Of a stretch of DNA of 64,000 nt, positions 1 to 10,500 are shown in pieces. The notes beneath the pieces are model-generated. The model was given only the letters and a program-made list of their open reading frames with translations, was not told the origin of the DNA and did no database searches. The DNA lies in NCBI GenBank assembly GCA_905221605.1, contig CAJNDS010002695.1, forward strand, positions 236,884 to 300,883. Direction: 5' to 3'. The translations under genes were made by a program, and so were the position numbers. The DNA is from Symbiodinium natans. Taxonomy: Eukaryota; Sar; Dinophyceae; Suessiales; Symbiodiniaceae. The stretch's first letter is position 1. Each line of letters starts with the position of its first letter.

Positions 1-706
1 CAAGAGTCCAAGAGTTTGAAGCAACACAATCACATATGCTCTTCAGCTCCGAAAGCCTCGGTCAGCCAAGGAAACAACCCGTCATGGAGGGCCTCTACAG
101 CAACCCAATGGCATTAAGTTTTCCAGACCCATGTGACCAGTGAATTTGCGTTGACTTCGGTTCAGTAGAGGAGTGTTTGGGGGGACAGGGGTCGTTTGAG
201 GGCTGGTGGTGGAGGCATGGACGGGAGCACGAGCACAACTCGCGTCTTGTACCGCGCGAGCTCGGGTGCGCCGAAGATGTCAGATGCGCCCATGTTTTCG
301 TGCATGCCATGGTCACGCAAGGGTGCGTTATTTGCAGTTTGTGTTGTTCGACTGCGCATAACAAGCTTTGCGTGCCGAAACTACTCGTATTTGTCGTAGA
401 GTACACTTCTCCACCACGGTTTACATGCAAGGCCAACGACAGCATGCTGGCTGGAAGTTCACTGGCTTCGTCGTAAACGGGTCATCTCGGTCTCGCAAAA
501 CAAGAGAAAGACAAAGCGCCCTTTCATGAAGTCGTGTAGGGTTGCATGTTTGAGCCTTACGCCACAGACCACAACCTGAAGCTGAAAAAGCTCATTACCC
601 TCGAGCCCCAAACCCCTTGCAGCCAAGGCTACTGCAGGTGGGGGGCTGGCAGCGGAGGTTTGCTACACTGCGGGCAAACAGACAGTTGTTGCATGCATGC
701 GCGCAG
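1..706. other. No confident gene; probably 5' introns of the next gene
   Basis: I see no exon here that I can defend. Several short frames are open on both strands, but none shows a recognisable motif bounded by good splice signals. Since the exon starting at 707 begins in the middle of a protein family, upstream exons of that gene should lie here or before the window. A weak candidate is the stretch after the AG at 635-636, which stays open in the right direction. Confidence 0.4.
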
Positions 707-1214
707 GCATCCGAACTATCTCGGCGAGTTCATCTTTCATTGCGGGATCTCGTTTCTTACTTGGAATCTGGTGCGCTCTTCACACTTGCTAGCTTATTCG
801 CATATTTGTACATTGTCAACAATGAAACTGTGCTAGTTGGCCCCATGATGGCCAACAGAGAGCAATGGGCAATCTCTCCGGCAAGGTGCATGGGCCTGTG
901 TGGGACTCCAATTCAGGTCGCAGCCTGTGTGCACTCCTCAGAGAAGGTAGCCAGCACAGCATTGGCGGCTATGAAGCTCGGAAATGCAGAGGTGTTTCCA
1001 ACCTTCTTCATGGCCTTCACGCTTCACAACTCGGCTGCACGGTCCGACAAGGTTCTGCAAACCGGGAGTCGGGAGAATCGGGAGAAGCTTCAGCTTGCGG
1101 TCACCGTAGGAAGCTGACCACCGGTACAAGAACTGCGATGGCTATGCGCAGTGGGTGGAGAGTACCCCGATCTTGTTCCCAGGACCAACTGCTTGCTGTT
1201 GTAGCAAAGACTGA
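707..1214 (+). CDS. DUF1295 / steroid 5-alpha-reductase-like membrane protein, 3' exons
   Basis: Three exons are readable. Exon 707-770 follows GCAG and ends before GTGCGC; it encodes RHPNYLGEFIFHCGISF. RHPNYxGE followed by a hydrophobic stretch is the hallmark of the DUF1295 and isoprenylcysteine-methyltransferase-like superfamily of integral membrane enzymes. Exon 992-1051 (VFPTFFMAFTLHNSAARSDK) and exon 1110-1214 (EADHRYKNCDGYAQWVESTP, then ILFPGP and a Cys-rich tail to TGA) join in phase 0 across a 58-bp intron. They match the family's C-terminus, a last membrane segment followed by a basic Y-x-x-Y/W-x-x-x-TP-x-x-x-P tail. The start of the gene and at least one exon between 770 and 992 are missing. 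The substrate cannot be told. It could instead be a methyltransferase of the same fold. Confidence 0.55.
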
Positions 1215-1483
1215 TCATGACCTGATCATAGCTGCGGCATGCAGGATCCAAGGGCGACTTCGTGAAGCTTGCATCCTAGATCAAGATGGAGTCACCAATG
1301 GTTTGTGCTGCACCAGCGGGAGGCAAGCTCGCAATCACTGGGTGATTAGGCGCCTTCCCATGGCTTGATTCCTACCTCGATATCCCCAACACGGAAATTG
1401 CGGCATGAAGCCCTGCGGTCCCGATACCCCGATACCCGTGACACCTTGCCCAGGATTAGGGGGTCTCAGACTGCAGCCTCCAG

Positions 1484-1553
1484 GTGCTTCTGATTGGCTC
1501 GAAGGAGGACAACCACCTGACGATGCATGGGTCTCCTGGGAAGTCGACATGAA
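1484..1553 (+). CDS. Isolated exon, unknown protein
   Basis: A 70-bp open stretch lies between a good acceptor (CCTCCAG|G) and a textbook donor (GTGAGT at 1554). It reads ASDWLEGGQPPDDAWVSWEV and a few more residues, acidic and tryptophan-rich. I do not recognise the family. The upstream intron end is C-rich and the downstream sequence contains GGATTCAAG-type intron filler. It may belong to the gene ending at 1214 only if that stop is not used, so a separate gene is more likely. Confidence 0.35.
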
Positions 1554-2182
1554 GTGAGTCCCTGGAAGAAGCCAAGAAGCAGTCCTCTGAAGATGCGCTG
1601 CGCCGGCATCGAAGCTCCTACCGCCCAGGTGGTCACGAGGGCTTAGGATTCAAGATTTAACCCTTTAGGCATTACTGCCTACAAGCTGTGCTGTTGCTAC
1701 CGGAGTGAAGTGGGCATGATCACCAAAAGCCTTGTCGCCCAAAGATCCAGCCCGTGTCTAGCCATTGCAAGCACAGATCAGCCTTCTTGCACCCCGAGAC
1801 TCGGCTCTTCCACTTACAGGGCCTGACGTCTCCATGACAGTCTCCAACCTTCTCGTTTTTGGCCCGAGAACCACGTTCCCCACAATCATCTCGTCCGTAG
1901 TGTAAGAGAAGTCGACGGCAATGTCTTACAGGTTGCGAAGGGTTAGGCCAGCCAGAGGCGACAGAGCTGCGCTGGTGCCACAAAGCGAAAATGGGGCCGA
2001 GGGCTCTTCATGCAGAACTTGCAGCTTCAGGGACCAGCACGCATGTAAAACATATTTCGTTCGTGATTCCAAGTGGCTCCAGAGCTTGCACAGCCACCCC
2101 CTTGCTGTATATGCGCCACTATCGCAGCGTGAGCGAGGTCAACATCATGCTTGCATTGACCAACGTTTAGGAAAGGCTTCAG

Positions 2183-2284
2183 CGCTCACAAAGCAGACTT
2201 GGGGCATCCCCAGGCCTGACCTTGGAGGACATGGTCGGCGGCTCTGACGTGAACCTGGCCATTAATTCTTGCGACACGACTTAA
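2183..2284 (+). CDS. Possible terminal exon, unknown protein
   Basis: After a CTTCAG acceptor the frame reads RSQSRLGASPGLTLEDMVGG and continues SDVNLAINSCDTT to a TAA at 2282-2284. The composition is protein-like and no stop interrupts it. Just upstream (2095-2166) another frame reads LLYMRHYRSVSEVNIMLALT, but the 18-bp gap between them is too short for an intron. At most one of the two is used as I have drawn it. Family not recognised. Confidence 0.3.
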   Translation, partial: RSQSRLGASPGLTLEDMVGGSDVNLAINSCDTT

Positions 2285-2719
2285 GATCTGCGTCTAAGAA
2301 CACACGCGTTACTGCATGGCCAGGCAGCATTTTGCAAGAAGATCGATGCAAAGCCCAGCGAGTGCTCCTGCAAAGTCACTCTTCGTCACAAATCCCTTTA
2401 TGTCGCAGTGGGCCTCGAAGGTACAAGGAGTTTCTGGAGGAGTGGCCCTTCAGTGAGCAGGCATCACTATGATCCCAGCTTTGTCAGTCCGGCAGCACCA
2501 TGCCCCATGCAGAACATCCAGTCAGAGCGTAATCGAGGCTTTCTCGCTCGCACCGAAGAGCAAGCTCCCCCCCCCATGCCTCGTCAGGCAAGAGCTCTCG
2601 CATGGCTTCAGCCTCCAAAGAAGAAGAGGATGCCACGTCCCAAACCCTAAATGTTGTGTCCATCGAGTGATCACCGATGACTTCATCTCAACCGTTCCTG
2701 CGGGTAGGGCCGTAGTCAG

Positions 2720-2760
2720 GGGAAGGCCTTGGCACCAAACTGGTGTTCCTGGAGTTCGAG
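2720..2760 (+). CDS. Short exon, unknown protein
   Basis: This 41-bp exon candidate sits between GTCAG|G and the strong donor GTATGT at 2761. Translated in phase 2 it gives EGLGTKLVFLEFE, a convincing beta-strand-like peptide. The next possible exon on the same strand follows CCAAG at about 2900 (ALAIPTLLAKQ). No family is recognisable from so little sequence. Confidence 0.35.
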
Positions 2761-3210
2761 GTATGTTCCAAAATCCGGACGACAATGCTGTTGCATCAAG
2801 AGAGTCGAGACTCCACGGGACTCGGTCTTTAAGGATGTCTGGTTTCCAGAGTCGTTGCAGGTTCCGAAGCAACTGGAGCGGCCCGAGCCAAGGCCTTAGC
2901 TATCCCAACGCTGCTGGCGAAACAGTAACTCATAATCTCGATTTCAAAGAGATGACCGGCAACGGGCAACTTTGCCAATTTCAAGAAATGTTCGATTCTG
3001 GCGAATACGGGGGGACCATTGGACACAGACGGGAGCCTGTCCCAACACGCGCTGGGAAAGGCACAGGGCTGCAGGAAGCCTCGAAGATTCCCGCATTCGT
3101 TTCATCCTAGATGTTGGGCCCCGTTTATGGCTGCAAGGGCCCGTTCAGCAGCCCCCAGGTTGAAGGTATCGAAGCAAGCACTCCACTTCTTCAGAGTTTC
3201 AGTTCGCCAG

Positions 3211-3282
3211 GAAGTTGTCACAATGTCACCAGTTCGAGCTCATTATTCCAAGATTCTGTCACAGCTGCAACAGCTGGACTAA
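3211..3282 (+). CDS. Possible terminal exon, unknown protein
   Basis: After TTCGCCAG|G the phase-0 frame reads EVVTMSPVRAHYSKILSQLQ, then QLD and TAA. It has the look of a helical C-terminus. Upstream, around 3018-3068, another open stretch (GGPLDTDGSLSQHALGKAQG) could be an earlier exon of the same gene. The family is unknown, and the assignment to one gene is only inference from strand and proximity. Confidence 0.3.
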   Translation, partial: EVVTMSPVRAHYSKILSQLQQLD

Positions 3283-3445
3283 GGCAAGGCTACTGTGATC
3301 ACGCACTGGCTTCTACATACAATGCTTCTCTAAGTGAAGCTAGAGATGGTAAGCTCTTCCGACTTCCTGTTTAACGACGTCTGCAAGTACCATCGGATCA
3401 ACTCCACGTCCACCCTTAGTACTCTTGTCCTGCTGCTTCCAGCAA

Positions 3446-3545
3446 GACCCAAGCCGCAAATCAGGTAAACCGAGCAAGTTCAAGAGGCGGAATTTCCAGA
3501 AGAAGCGGAAGTTCCGCAAGCAGAAGCCCGGCTTCGTTGAGTATT
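3446..3545 (+). CDS. Lys/Arg-rich exon candidate
   Basis: An open stretch reads SRKSGKPSKFKRRNFQKKRK and continues FRKQKPGFVE before running into a T-rich hydrophobic stretch that is probably intron. The repeated pattern of basic residues spaced by F is typical of nucleolar, ribosomal or RNA-binding tails. No domain can be named. The T-rich segment 3541-3600 is best explained as intronic. Confidence 0.3.
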
Positions 3546-3549
3546 TTTT

Positions 3550-6500
3550 TCCTTTGCAAGTTTTGTTCCAGCTGTTTTTTTTCCAATATTTTCTGGCAAC
3601 TCAATACATGTTGGCATATTTGTCTCTGTCTTCCTGCTCGCTGTCACCTAGGAGGGACGATGAACCAAGATCCGAAGTCGACAAAAGCCAATCTCGACCG
3701 AGGAGGCAGAAGTGACCTGCTTGTGCAGCTACCTTCTTCTTCTCTGATTAGACATGTGTGCTCGCCGCGCAAGGTCCTGTGCGTGTTCCATTCACGAATT
3801 CGTGCTCCTGCCGATATAGGTCTGGTGCAGTTTTCGCTCTTGCGCCGGGAAACCTGGCACACTCGTACTTTCCAGCATGTTGGGCTGTTCGATGGCGTCC
3901 GTCCAGTCAAAGGGGATTTTTTCGTGTCGCGGTGTTTGCAGATGGCGCCCGCGCCTTGGTTCCGTTCGCGCGCTCCTCGTGAAGTGCATGCCTGTCGTCG
4001 CCTGTACTTTAAAAAGAAAAACGGAGCACGCGGAGGGCGTCCGCAGCTCCTTTGGCTGGAATGTTACCTTGTGTAGCACCAAGGCAGTACGCGGAGGGCA
4101 TCCGGAGTTCAATGTTTTGGGAGTACTCTTGGAATGCTGGTTCGTGTTCCTATGGTCTCTTGCTGTTTGGGGTCTGCGCTGTCATAATGCATCTATGTAC
4201 TGAAGACCAAGCCGAAGCCCCTGAACATTGGAGCCGAAAATGTTAAGGCATTCAAGGGCTTCATGCGCGATTCAAGGGCTTACCAGTCGGGGTGTTTTTT
4301 GTTCGCATGAGGGCTCGGGAACATTCGGGAACTAAAGACTAGGACTGGGCACTGCAAAAAGCTCCCCGAGAATCCGCCCGTGCGTTTATCGTGATGTGGT
4401 CCCCTAGTGACTCTATTCCGCAACTTGCTACGAGACCCTGGCGGTGGCCATGAATTGACACAGAGCATGGATGTAAGGGTTCAGAGCTGTAGGGGGTTTG
4501 GTGTGCAGGGTCTCTGGAGCTTTTGGGTGGTGGCTCAGGTCAAGTTTCAAGAGGAAGTCCTGAACCCCGTCCCAAGCCAGGCTCTTCACCCTTTCAGGCG
4601 TAATTAGCCTCAACCGTACACCCTGAAGTGAGTGCCCGAAATCTCAAAGTTATGCAAAGCACGAAGAATTTAAGTCAACGCCACCTCTTCGAGTCACGTA
4701 GGCCGCGGCGACAGCGCCCCGATTTTGACGAAGGCCGCTTTGAGGCGCGTGCCCGTTTTTCGGGGTTAAGGAATTTCAGGGCGTGCAATTCTCCGAGAAA
4801 TTCGCAACATGTAATTAGAGCCATCTGCAAGGGATGAGTGCATCCTGTTGAATGCATGCCTGAGACAGGCCGATCGGTCAGATCTCTTCTCACGGGCTGA
4901 GCTGTGAATGCTCGGCAGCGAAGTGTTGGCAAGGGAGGTGCTGGTTAGACAGCCTTCGACGCTTCTAGAGCTGCACAGCCTGAACCAGTAAGCGCCTGCA
5001 TCAGCCACCTCGAAGCCCCACTCGGAAACCAAGAGTCCTGAAGAATACAGATACTCCGACTGGGACAAAGTGCCAAGCTCTGTCAACATTGGAAAATGCC
5101 AACCGCCAGCTCCTCTGCCACCAGGGCAAGCTTCTTGTCACTTCCGTAGCGCGCGCTGCGGAACAGCATGCTCAACTCACTTCGTGTGGGAGCAAGTTTA
5201 TCTGTTATTCTGTTGAGCTTCAACTGATGTTGTCGCAACTACATCCTATCCTCAACCCACAAAGCCCTCAACTTTACCTCGAATCCCTAGGCCCTCAAGG
5301 CCCGGGCTCAGGGAAGTAGGGCTGCGTCCTGGACGCTTCGCGGAGGAAGCACGGCAGAAAATCTCAGGGCTGGACCGTCGCTGCAACCGTGAAGCGGACA
5401 TTTTTTAGCTGTTTATAGAGTTCAGTTCTGAACGGAAGTTCGAGCTTTCTCAAAACGAGGTACCGAGAAGTACGGGTGCGACTGCTGCACGCGTTGATGC
5501 AAAGCGACTTCAACGGAAGGTGCACCACTGCTGTTGGCTTGCGACGCAATCGGGTCCGAAGGAATGCTTGTTCTTGCTTTCATCTCTGGCCGAACATGCC
5601 GGCCAGGCAGTACGATGCTGTTTTTTGCGAGAAGGCTCTCCTGTCACACATCCTGTCAAGCCGCGATCTGCGTCGTAAGTTCCAAAAGGCGCTCGCCACG
5701 ATTGCAGACCAGTTCGGCTCCAAGCTCCTGCCATATCATCTTAGGAGAGCGTCAAGGCAGTGAACGTTGACGTCTTGAGTCCTCTCACTGGATCCACTCA
5801 GGCGAAGACTCTGCTACCAGATGCGAGCTCTTTGCAGGCAACCCCTGAGTGAATGCGGCCATGGTGTAAGATGCTCAGATTGCCCAAGTCCAAGACGCAG
5901 CGCAGGACAGTGCAAGCAGCCGCTGGCGGCAATGTGGGCAGAAACTCTGCCCGACTCTGAGGCACTTAGGCATAGAGTGGCAAACAATGCTGCAACAGAG
6001 CTCGTGTTTTGCATTTAGAGCCGTTAGGGTTAAGGATCTGTGAGGCAATTTGACTCTCCTACCCATCAGAGGCGGCCGAGAACCAAGCCAGCGGCCCCCA
6101 GTATTGACTTGTAAAGGCTTCTTCAAGTACTTTCCAGAGCGGCAGGGCCAAATTTCCCCAAACAGTGTGTCAGCACTGACAGACTAACAGGGGCTAGGTC
6201 GCCTAGTACGCTCCGGACCATGGGTTTTTCTCGAAGCTTGCTCGCATTTTGCACCAAAATCGCGCTCTCGTCTCTGCGCGGGCGTGGCCGCGCTCGCCCT
6301 GCATAAAACTCTCATCGCTGATTGACTGTTAGGTTACGTGCGAAGCTGTCATCGCTTTGGACTTCTGGGATGACATGGTCTGACTGTTCGGGGTCTACGC
6401 TGGCATACTGCAGAGAGCAACCCGCAAGACGTGCAGCTGCAAGTGGCGACAAGGCTCTTCGTCAGCAGCTGGCCCTCTTACACCAGAGGAGCGCTTCAGT

Positions 6501-6940
6501 TCGCGGGCTTCAGGGTCTCGGGTGAGTGGGCTCTGTGCGGGTGGCGGGTTTAACCAGAGCTCCTCCAAGAAAGATGCTAGAGCCGCTACAAGTAAAGTCC
6601 CAACTCTGGGCTCGGAAGACACTTTGCTTCTCCCACTCCCACGCCCACTCGCATTGTGGAGGAAGGTGCGCCGAGAAGCGGACCAGGCAAGGGAGGGCCT
6701 GGGATGACTCGTTACCCTCAGCATCCCCAAGCCCCTAACACCCCCCCGCCCCTCCAAGGCCAACCTTGAAGCCCCCGACAGCGCCAGGCTGCCACGCAGG
6801 AGGGCGGCCAGGGCCTGCGCAACTGGCGCCCCTCCGCCGGACTCTGAGAACGCCTACTGGACATATGAGTTCAGAGCCTCATGGTCGTGGACTTCAGGAT
6901 CACGGGGACCGAAGCCTGATAAAGTCCTACAGTAGGTCTT
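3550..6940. other. Mostly non-coding; scattered weak exon candidates
   Basis: This 3.4-kb stretch has no gene I can name. Weak candidates: 5638-5763 (+), open to a TGA and reading ILSSRDLRRKFQKALATIAD with a basic, helical character; and 4692-4838 (+), reading RPRRQRPDFDEGRFEARARF. Both lack clear splice signals on at least one side. A short direct duplication (ACGCGGAGGGC plus TCCG) occurs at about 4027 and 4089. Confidence 0.35.
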
Positions 6941-6947
6941 GCAATCC

Positions 6948-7018
6948 TCAATATTTATACTAGTATTAATAATTTAATATTAAGAATATAAATAGTATGA
7001 ATAATCTTAATAATTTGC
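6948..7018. other. AT-rich island
   Basis: About 70 bp made almost entirely of A and T (TATTAATAATTTAATATTAAG and similar) stands out sharply from the roughly 50-55 percent GC surroundings. It directly precedes a protein-like stretch (7019-7121). An AT-rich intron end or a remnant of an inserted element would both fit. Confidence 0.6.
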
Positions 7019-7121
7019 AATGGCTCCTCAACCGACCAGGCCAGCCTGGAGATCCCTGATTCGCCGTCGGACATCCCGAACGAGCCCGAGGGTCGCCGGG
7101 ACAGCAGGCAGGCTGGATTTG
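7019..7121 (+). CDS. Acidic exon candidate, unknown protein
   Basis: Immediately after the AT-rich island the frame reads NGSSTDQASLEIPDSPSDIP and continues NEPEGRRDSRQA. It is rich in Pro, Ser and Asp/Glu, as expected of a disordered linker. The acceptor is not clear, so the start is uncertain. No homology can be proposed. Confidence 0.25.
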
Positions 7122-7568
7122 AGTTGGGGTGTTTAGGGAACTTCCACAAACGGTTTGTGGCTTCCTAGCTTCTTTCTGAAATCTGGGTAACTAGGTTTAT
7201 TCACAAAAATGAATTCGTCGGTTTCTTCTCACAAAATGTGGGTTTCCAGATTGGCGTACAGCCGTGCGGCTCGTCGGCCTTTCAAGTTTCACGCGGCACC
7301 CTTAAGTCCACTCGAGTCATGACAATCAATCCATCATTACAGGGCTGCTGCGGTCTTGGAATCAAGGACATGCCACGGGATGTACACGAGAGAATTCATC
7401 TGAAGGAGCAGTCAGCGCGGGGTGGAGGACGACGAGAGCCTTGACCGAAGCCGCACGCGCTCGGAGTCCCTCGAGGACTGCCAAGTCCGAAGTTTACGGA
7501 AAACCACGGCCAGCCCAGTTCGAAAAAACGACCCAACGTTTCGTGCGAGGATGCCCCCCTAAGCTCCA

Positions 7569-10500
7569 GACACTTCCAAAACCCTTCGCCCCAGTGATTG
7601 CGCAGATGGGACGAGCCAGGAGGCGAGCATCATGAGCATCAGCCGGGTGCTTTTCCGGTCAGATGGCCCCCTAACCTCGAGACGCTTGCAAAACCCTTCG
7701 CCCCCAGTGATTGCGCAGATGGGACGAGCCAGGAGGCGAGCTTCATGAGCATCAGCTGGGTGCTTTTCCGGTCAGATGGCCCCCTAACCTCGAGACGCTT
7801 GCAAAACCCTTCGCCCCAGTGATTGCGCAGATGGGACGAGCCGGGAGGCGAGCATCATGAGCATCAGCTGGGCGCTTTTCCGGTCAGATGGCCCCCTAAC
7901 CTCGAGACGCTTGCAAAACCCTTCGCCCCCAGTGATTGCGCAGATGGGACGAGGCGGGAGGCGAGCTTCATGAGCATCAGCTGGGTGCTTTTCCGGTCAG
8001 ATGGCCCCCTAACCTCGAGACGCTTGCAAAACCCTTCGCCCCAGTGATTGCGCAGATGGGACGAGCCGAGAGGCGAGCATCATGAGCATCAGCTGGGCGC
8101 TTTTCCGGTCAGATGGCCCCCTAACCTCGAGACGCTTGCAAAACCCTTCGCCCCAGTGATTGCGCGCAGATGGGACGAGGCGGGAGGCGAGCATCATGAG
8201 CATCAGCCGGGCGCTTTTCCGGTCAGATGGTCCCTTAACCTCGAGACGCTTGCAAAACCCTTCGCCCCAGTGATTGTGCAGATGGGACGAAGCGGGAGGC
8301 GAGCATCATGAGCATCAGCTGGGTGCTTTTCTGGTCAGATGGCCCCCTAACCTCGAGACGCTTGCAAAACCCTTCGCCCCAGTGATTGCGCAGATGGGAC
8401 GAGGCGGGAGGCGAGCATCATGAGCATCAGCTGGGCGCTTTTCCGGTCAGGTGGCCCCCTAACCTCGAGAGCATCATGAGCATCAGCGGACGAGGCGGGA
8501 GGCGAGCATCATGAGCATCAGCTGGGCGCTTTTCCGGTCAAGGTTTAATAACCCCTTTGCTGTGTTGCGGGTGTGGTTGGGGGGTTAGGGTTTAAGGTTT
8601 AATACCCCCGCGCCCCCCCCCTCCCCCCCCGTGTGGTGCGGGCGTGATTGGGGGGGTTCGGGATACCATTGGGGGGGGGGGATACCATGGGGGGGGTGAC
8701 GGGGTGGGAGTGGGGGTAGGGCCCCGAGACCATCTATGAGCATCAGCTGGGCGGTTTTCCGGTCAGATAGCCCCCTAGAGACGCTTGCAAAACCCTTGTC
8801 CCCAGTGATTGCGCAGATGGGACGAGGCGGGAGGCGAGCATCATGAGCATCAGCTGGGCGCTTTTCCGGTCAGATGGCCCCCCTAACCTCGAGACGCTTG
8901 CAAAACCCTTCGCCCCAGTGATTGCGCAGATGGGACGAGCCGGGAGGCGAGCATCATGAGCATCAGCTGGGCGCTTTTCCGGTCAGATGGCCCCCTAACC
9001 TCGAGACGCTTGCAAAACCCTTCGTACCAGTGATTGCGCAGATGGGACGAGCCGGAAGGCGAGCATCATGAGCATCAGCTGGGCGCTTTTCCGCTCAGAT
9101 GGCCCCCTAACCTCGAGACGCTTGCAAAACCCTTCGCCCCAGTGATTGCGCAGATGGGACGAGCCGGGAGGCGAGCATTATGAGCATCAGCCGGGTGTTT
9201 TTCCGGTTAGATGGCCCCCTAACCTCGAGACGCTCAAAACCCTTCGCCCCAGTGATTGCGCAGATGGGACGAGCCGGGAGGCGAGCATCATGAGCATCAG
9301 CCGGGTGCTTTTCCGGTCAGATGGCCCCCTAACCTCGCAGCTGGGCGCTTTTCCGGTCAGATGGCCCCCTAACCTCGAGACGCTTGCAAAACCCTTCGCC
9401 CCAGTGATTGTGCAGATGGGACAAGCCGGGAGGCGAGCATCATGAGAATCAGCCGGGCGCTTTTCCGGTCAGATGGCCCCCTAACCTCGAGCCGCTTGCA
9501 AAACCCTTCGCCCCAGTGATTGCACGGATGGGACGAGCCGGGAGGCGAGCATCATGAGCATCAGAGATGGCTCGAGACGCTTGCAAAACCCTTCGCCCCA
9601 GTGATTGCGCAGATGGGACGAGCCGGGAGGCGAGCATCATGAGCATCAGCCGGGCGCTTTTCCGGTCAGATGGCCCCCTAACCTCGAGACGCTTGCAAAA
9701 CCTTCGCCCCAGTGATTGCGCAGATGGGACGAGCCGGGAGGCGAGCATCATGAGCATCAGCCGGGTGCTTTTCCGGTCAGATGGCCCCCTAACCTCGAGA
9801 CGCTTGCAAAACCCTTCGCCCCAGTGATTGCGCAGATGGGACGAGCCAGGAGGCGAGCATCATGAGCATCAGCCGGGTGCTTTTCCGGTCAGATGGGCCC
9901 CCTAACCTCGAGACGCTTGCAAAACCCTTCGCCCCAGTGATTGCGCAGATGGGACGAGCCGGGAGGCGAGCATCATGAGCATCAGCCGGGTGCTTTTCCG
10001 GTCAGATGGCCCCCTAACCTCGAGACGCTTGCAAAACCCTTCGCCCCAGTGATTGCGCAGATGGGACGAGCCGGGAGGCGAGCATCATGAGCATCAGCCG
10101 GGTGCTTTTCCGGTCAGATGGCCCCCTAACCTCGAGACGCTTGCAAAACCCTTCGCCCCAGTGATTGCGCAGATGGGACGAGCCAGGAGGCGAGCATCAT
10201 GAGCATCAGCCGGGTGCTTTTCCGGTCAGATGGCCCCCTATTCTCGAGACGCTTGCAAAACCCTTCGCCCCAGTGATTGCGCAGATGGGACGAGCATGGA
10301 GGCGAGCATCATGAGCATCAGCGGGTGCTTTTCCGGTCAGATGCCCCCCTAACCTCGAGACGCTTGCAAACCCTTCGCCCCAGTGATTGCGCCGATGGAC
10401 GAGCAGGGAGGCGAGCATCTGAGCATCAGCCGGTGTTTTTCCGGTTAGATGGCCCCCTAACCTCGAGACGCTTGCAAAACCCTTCGCCCCAGTGATTGCG

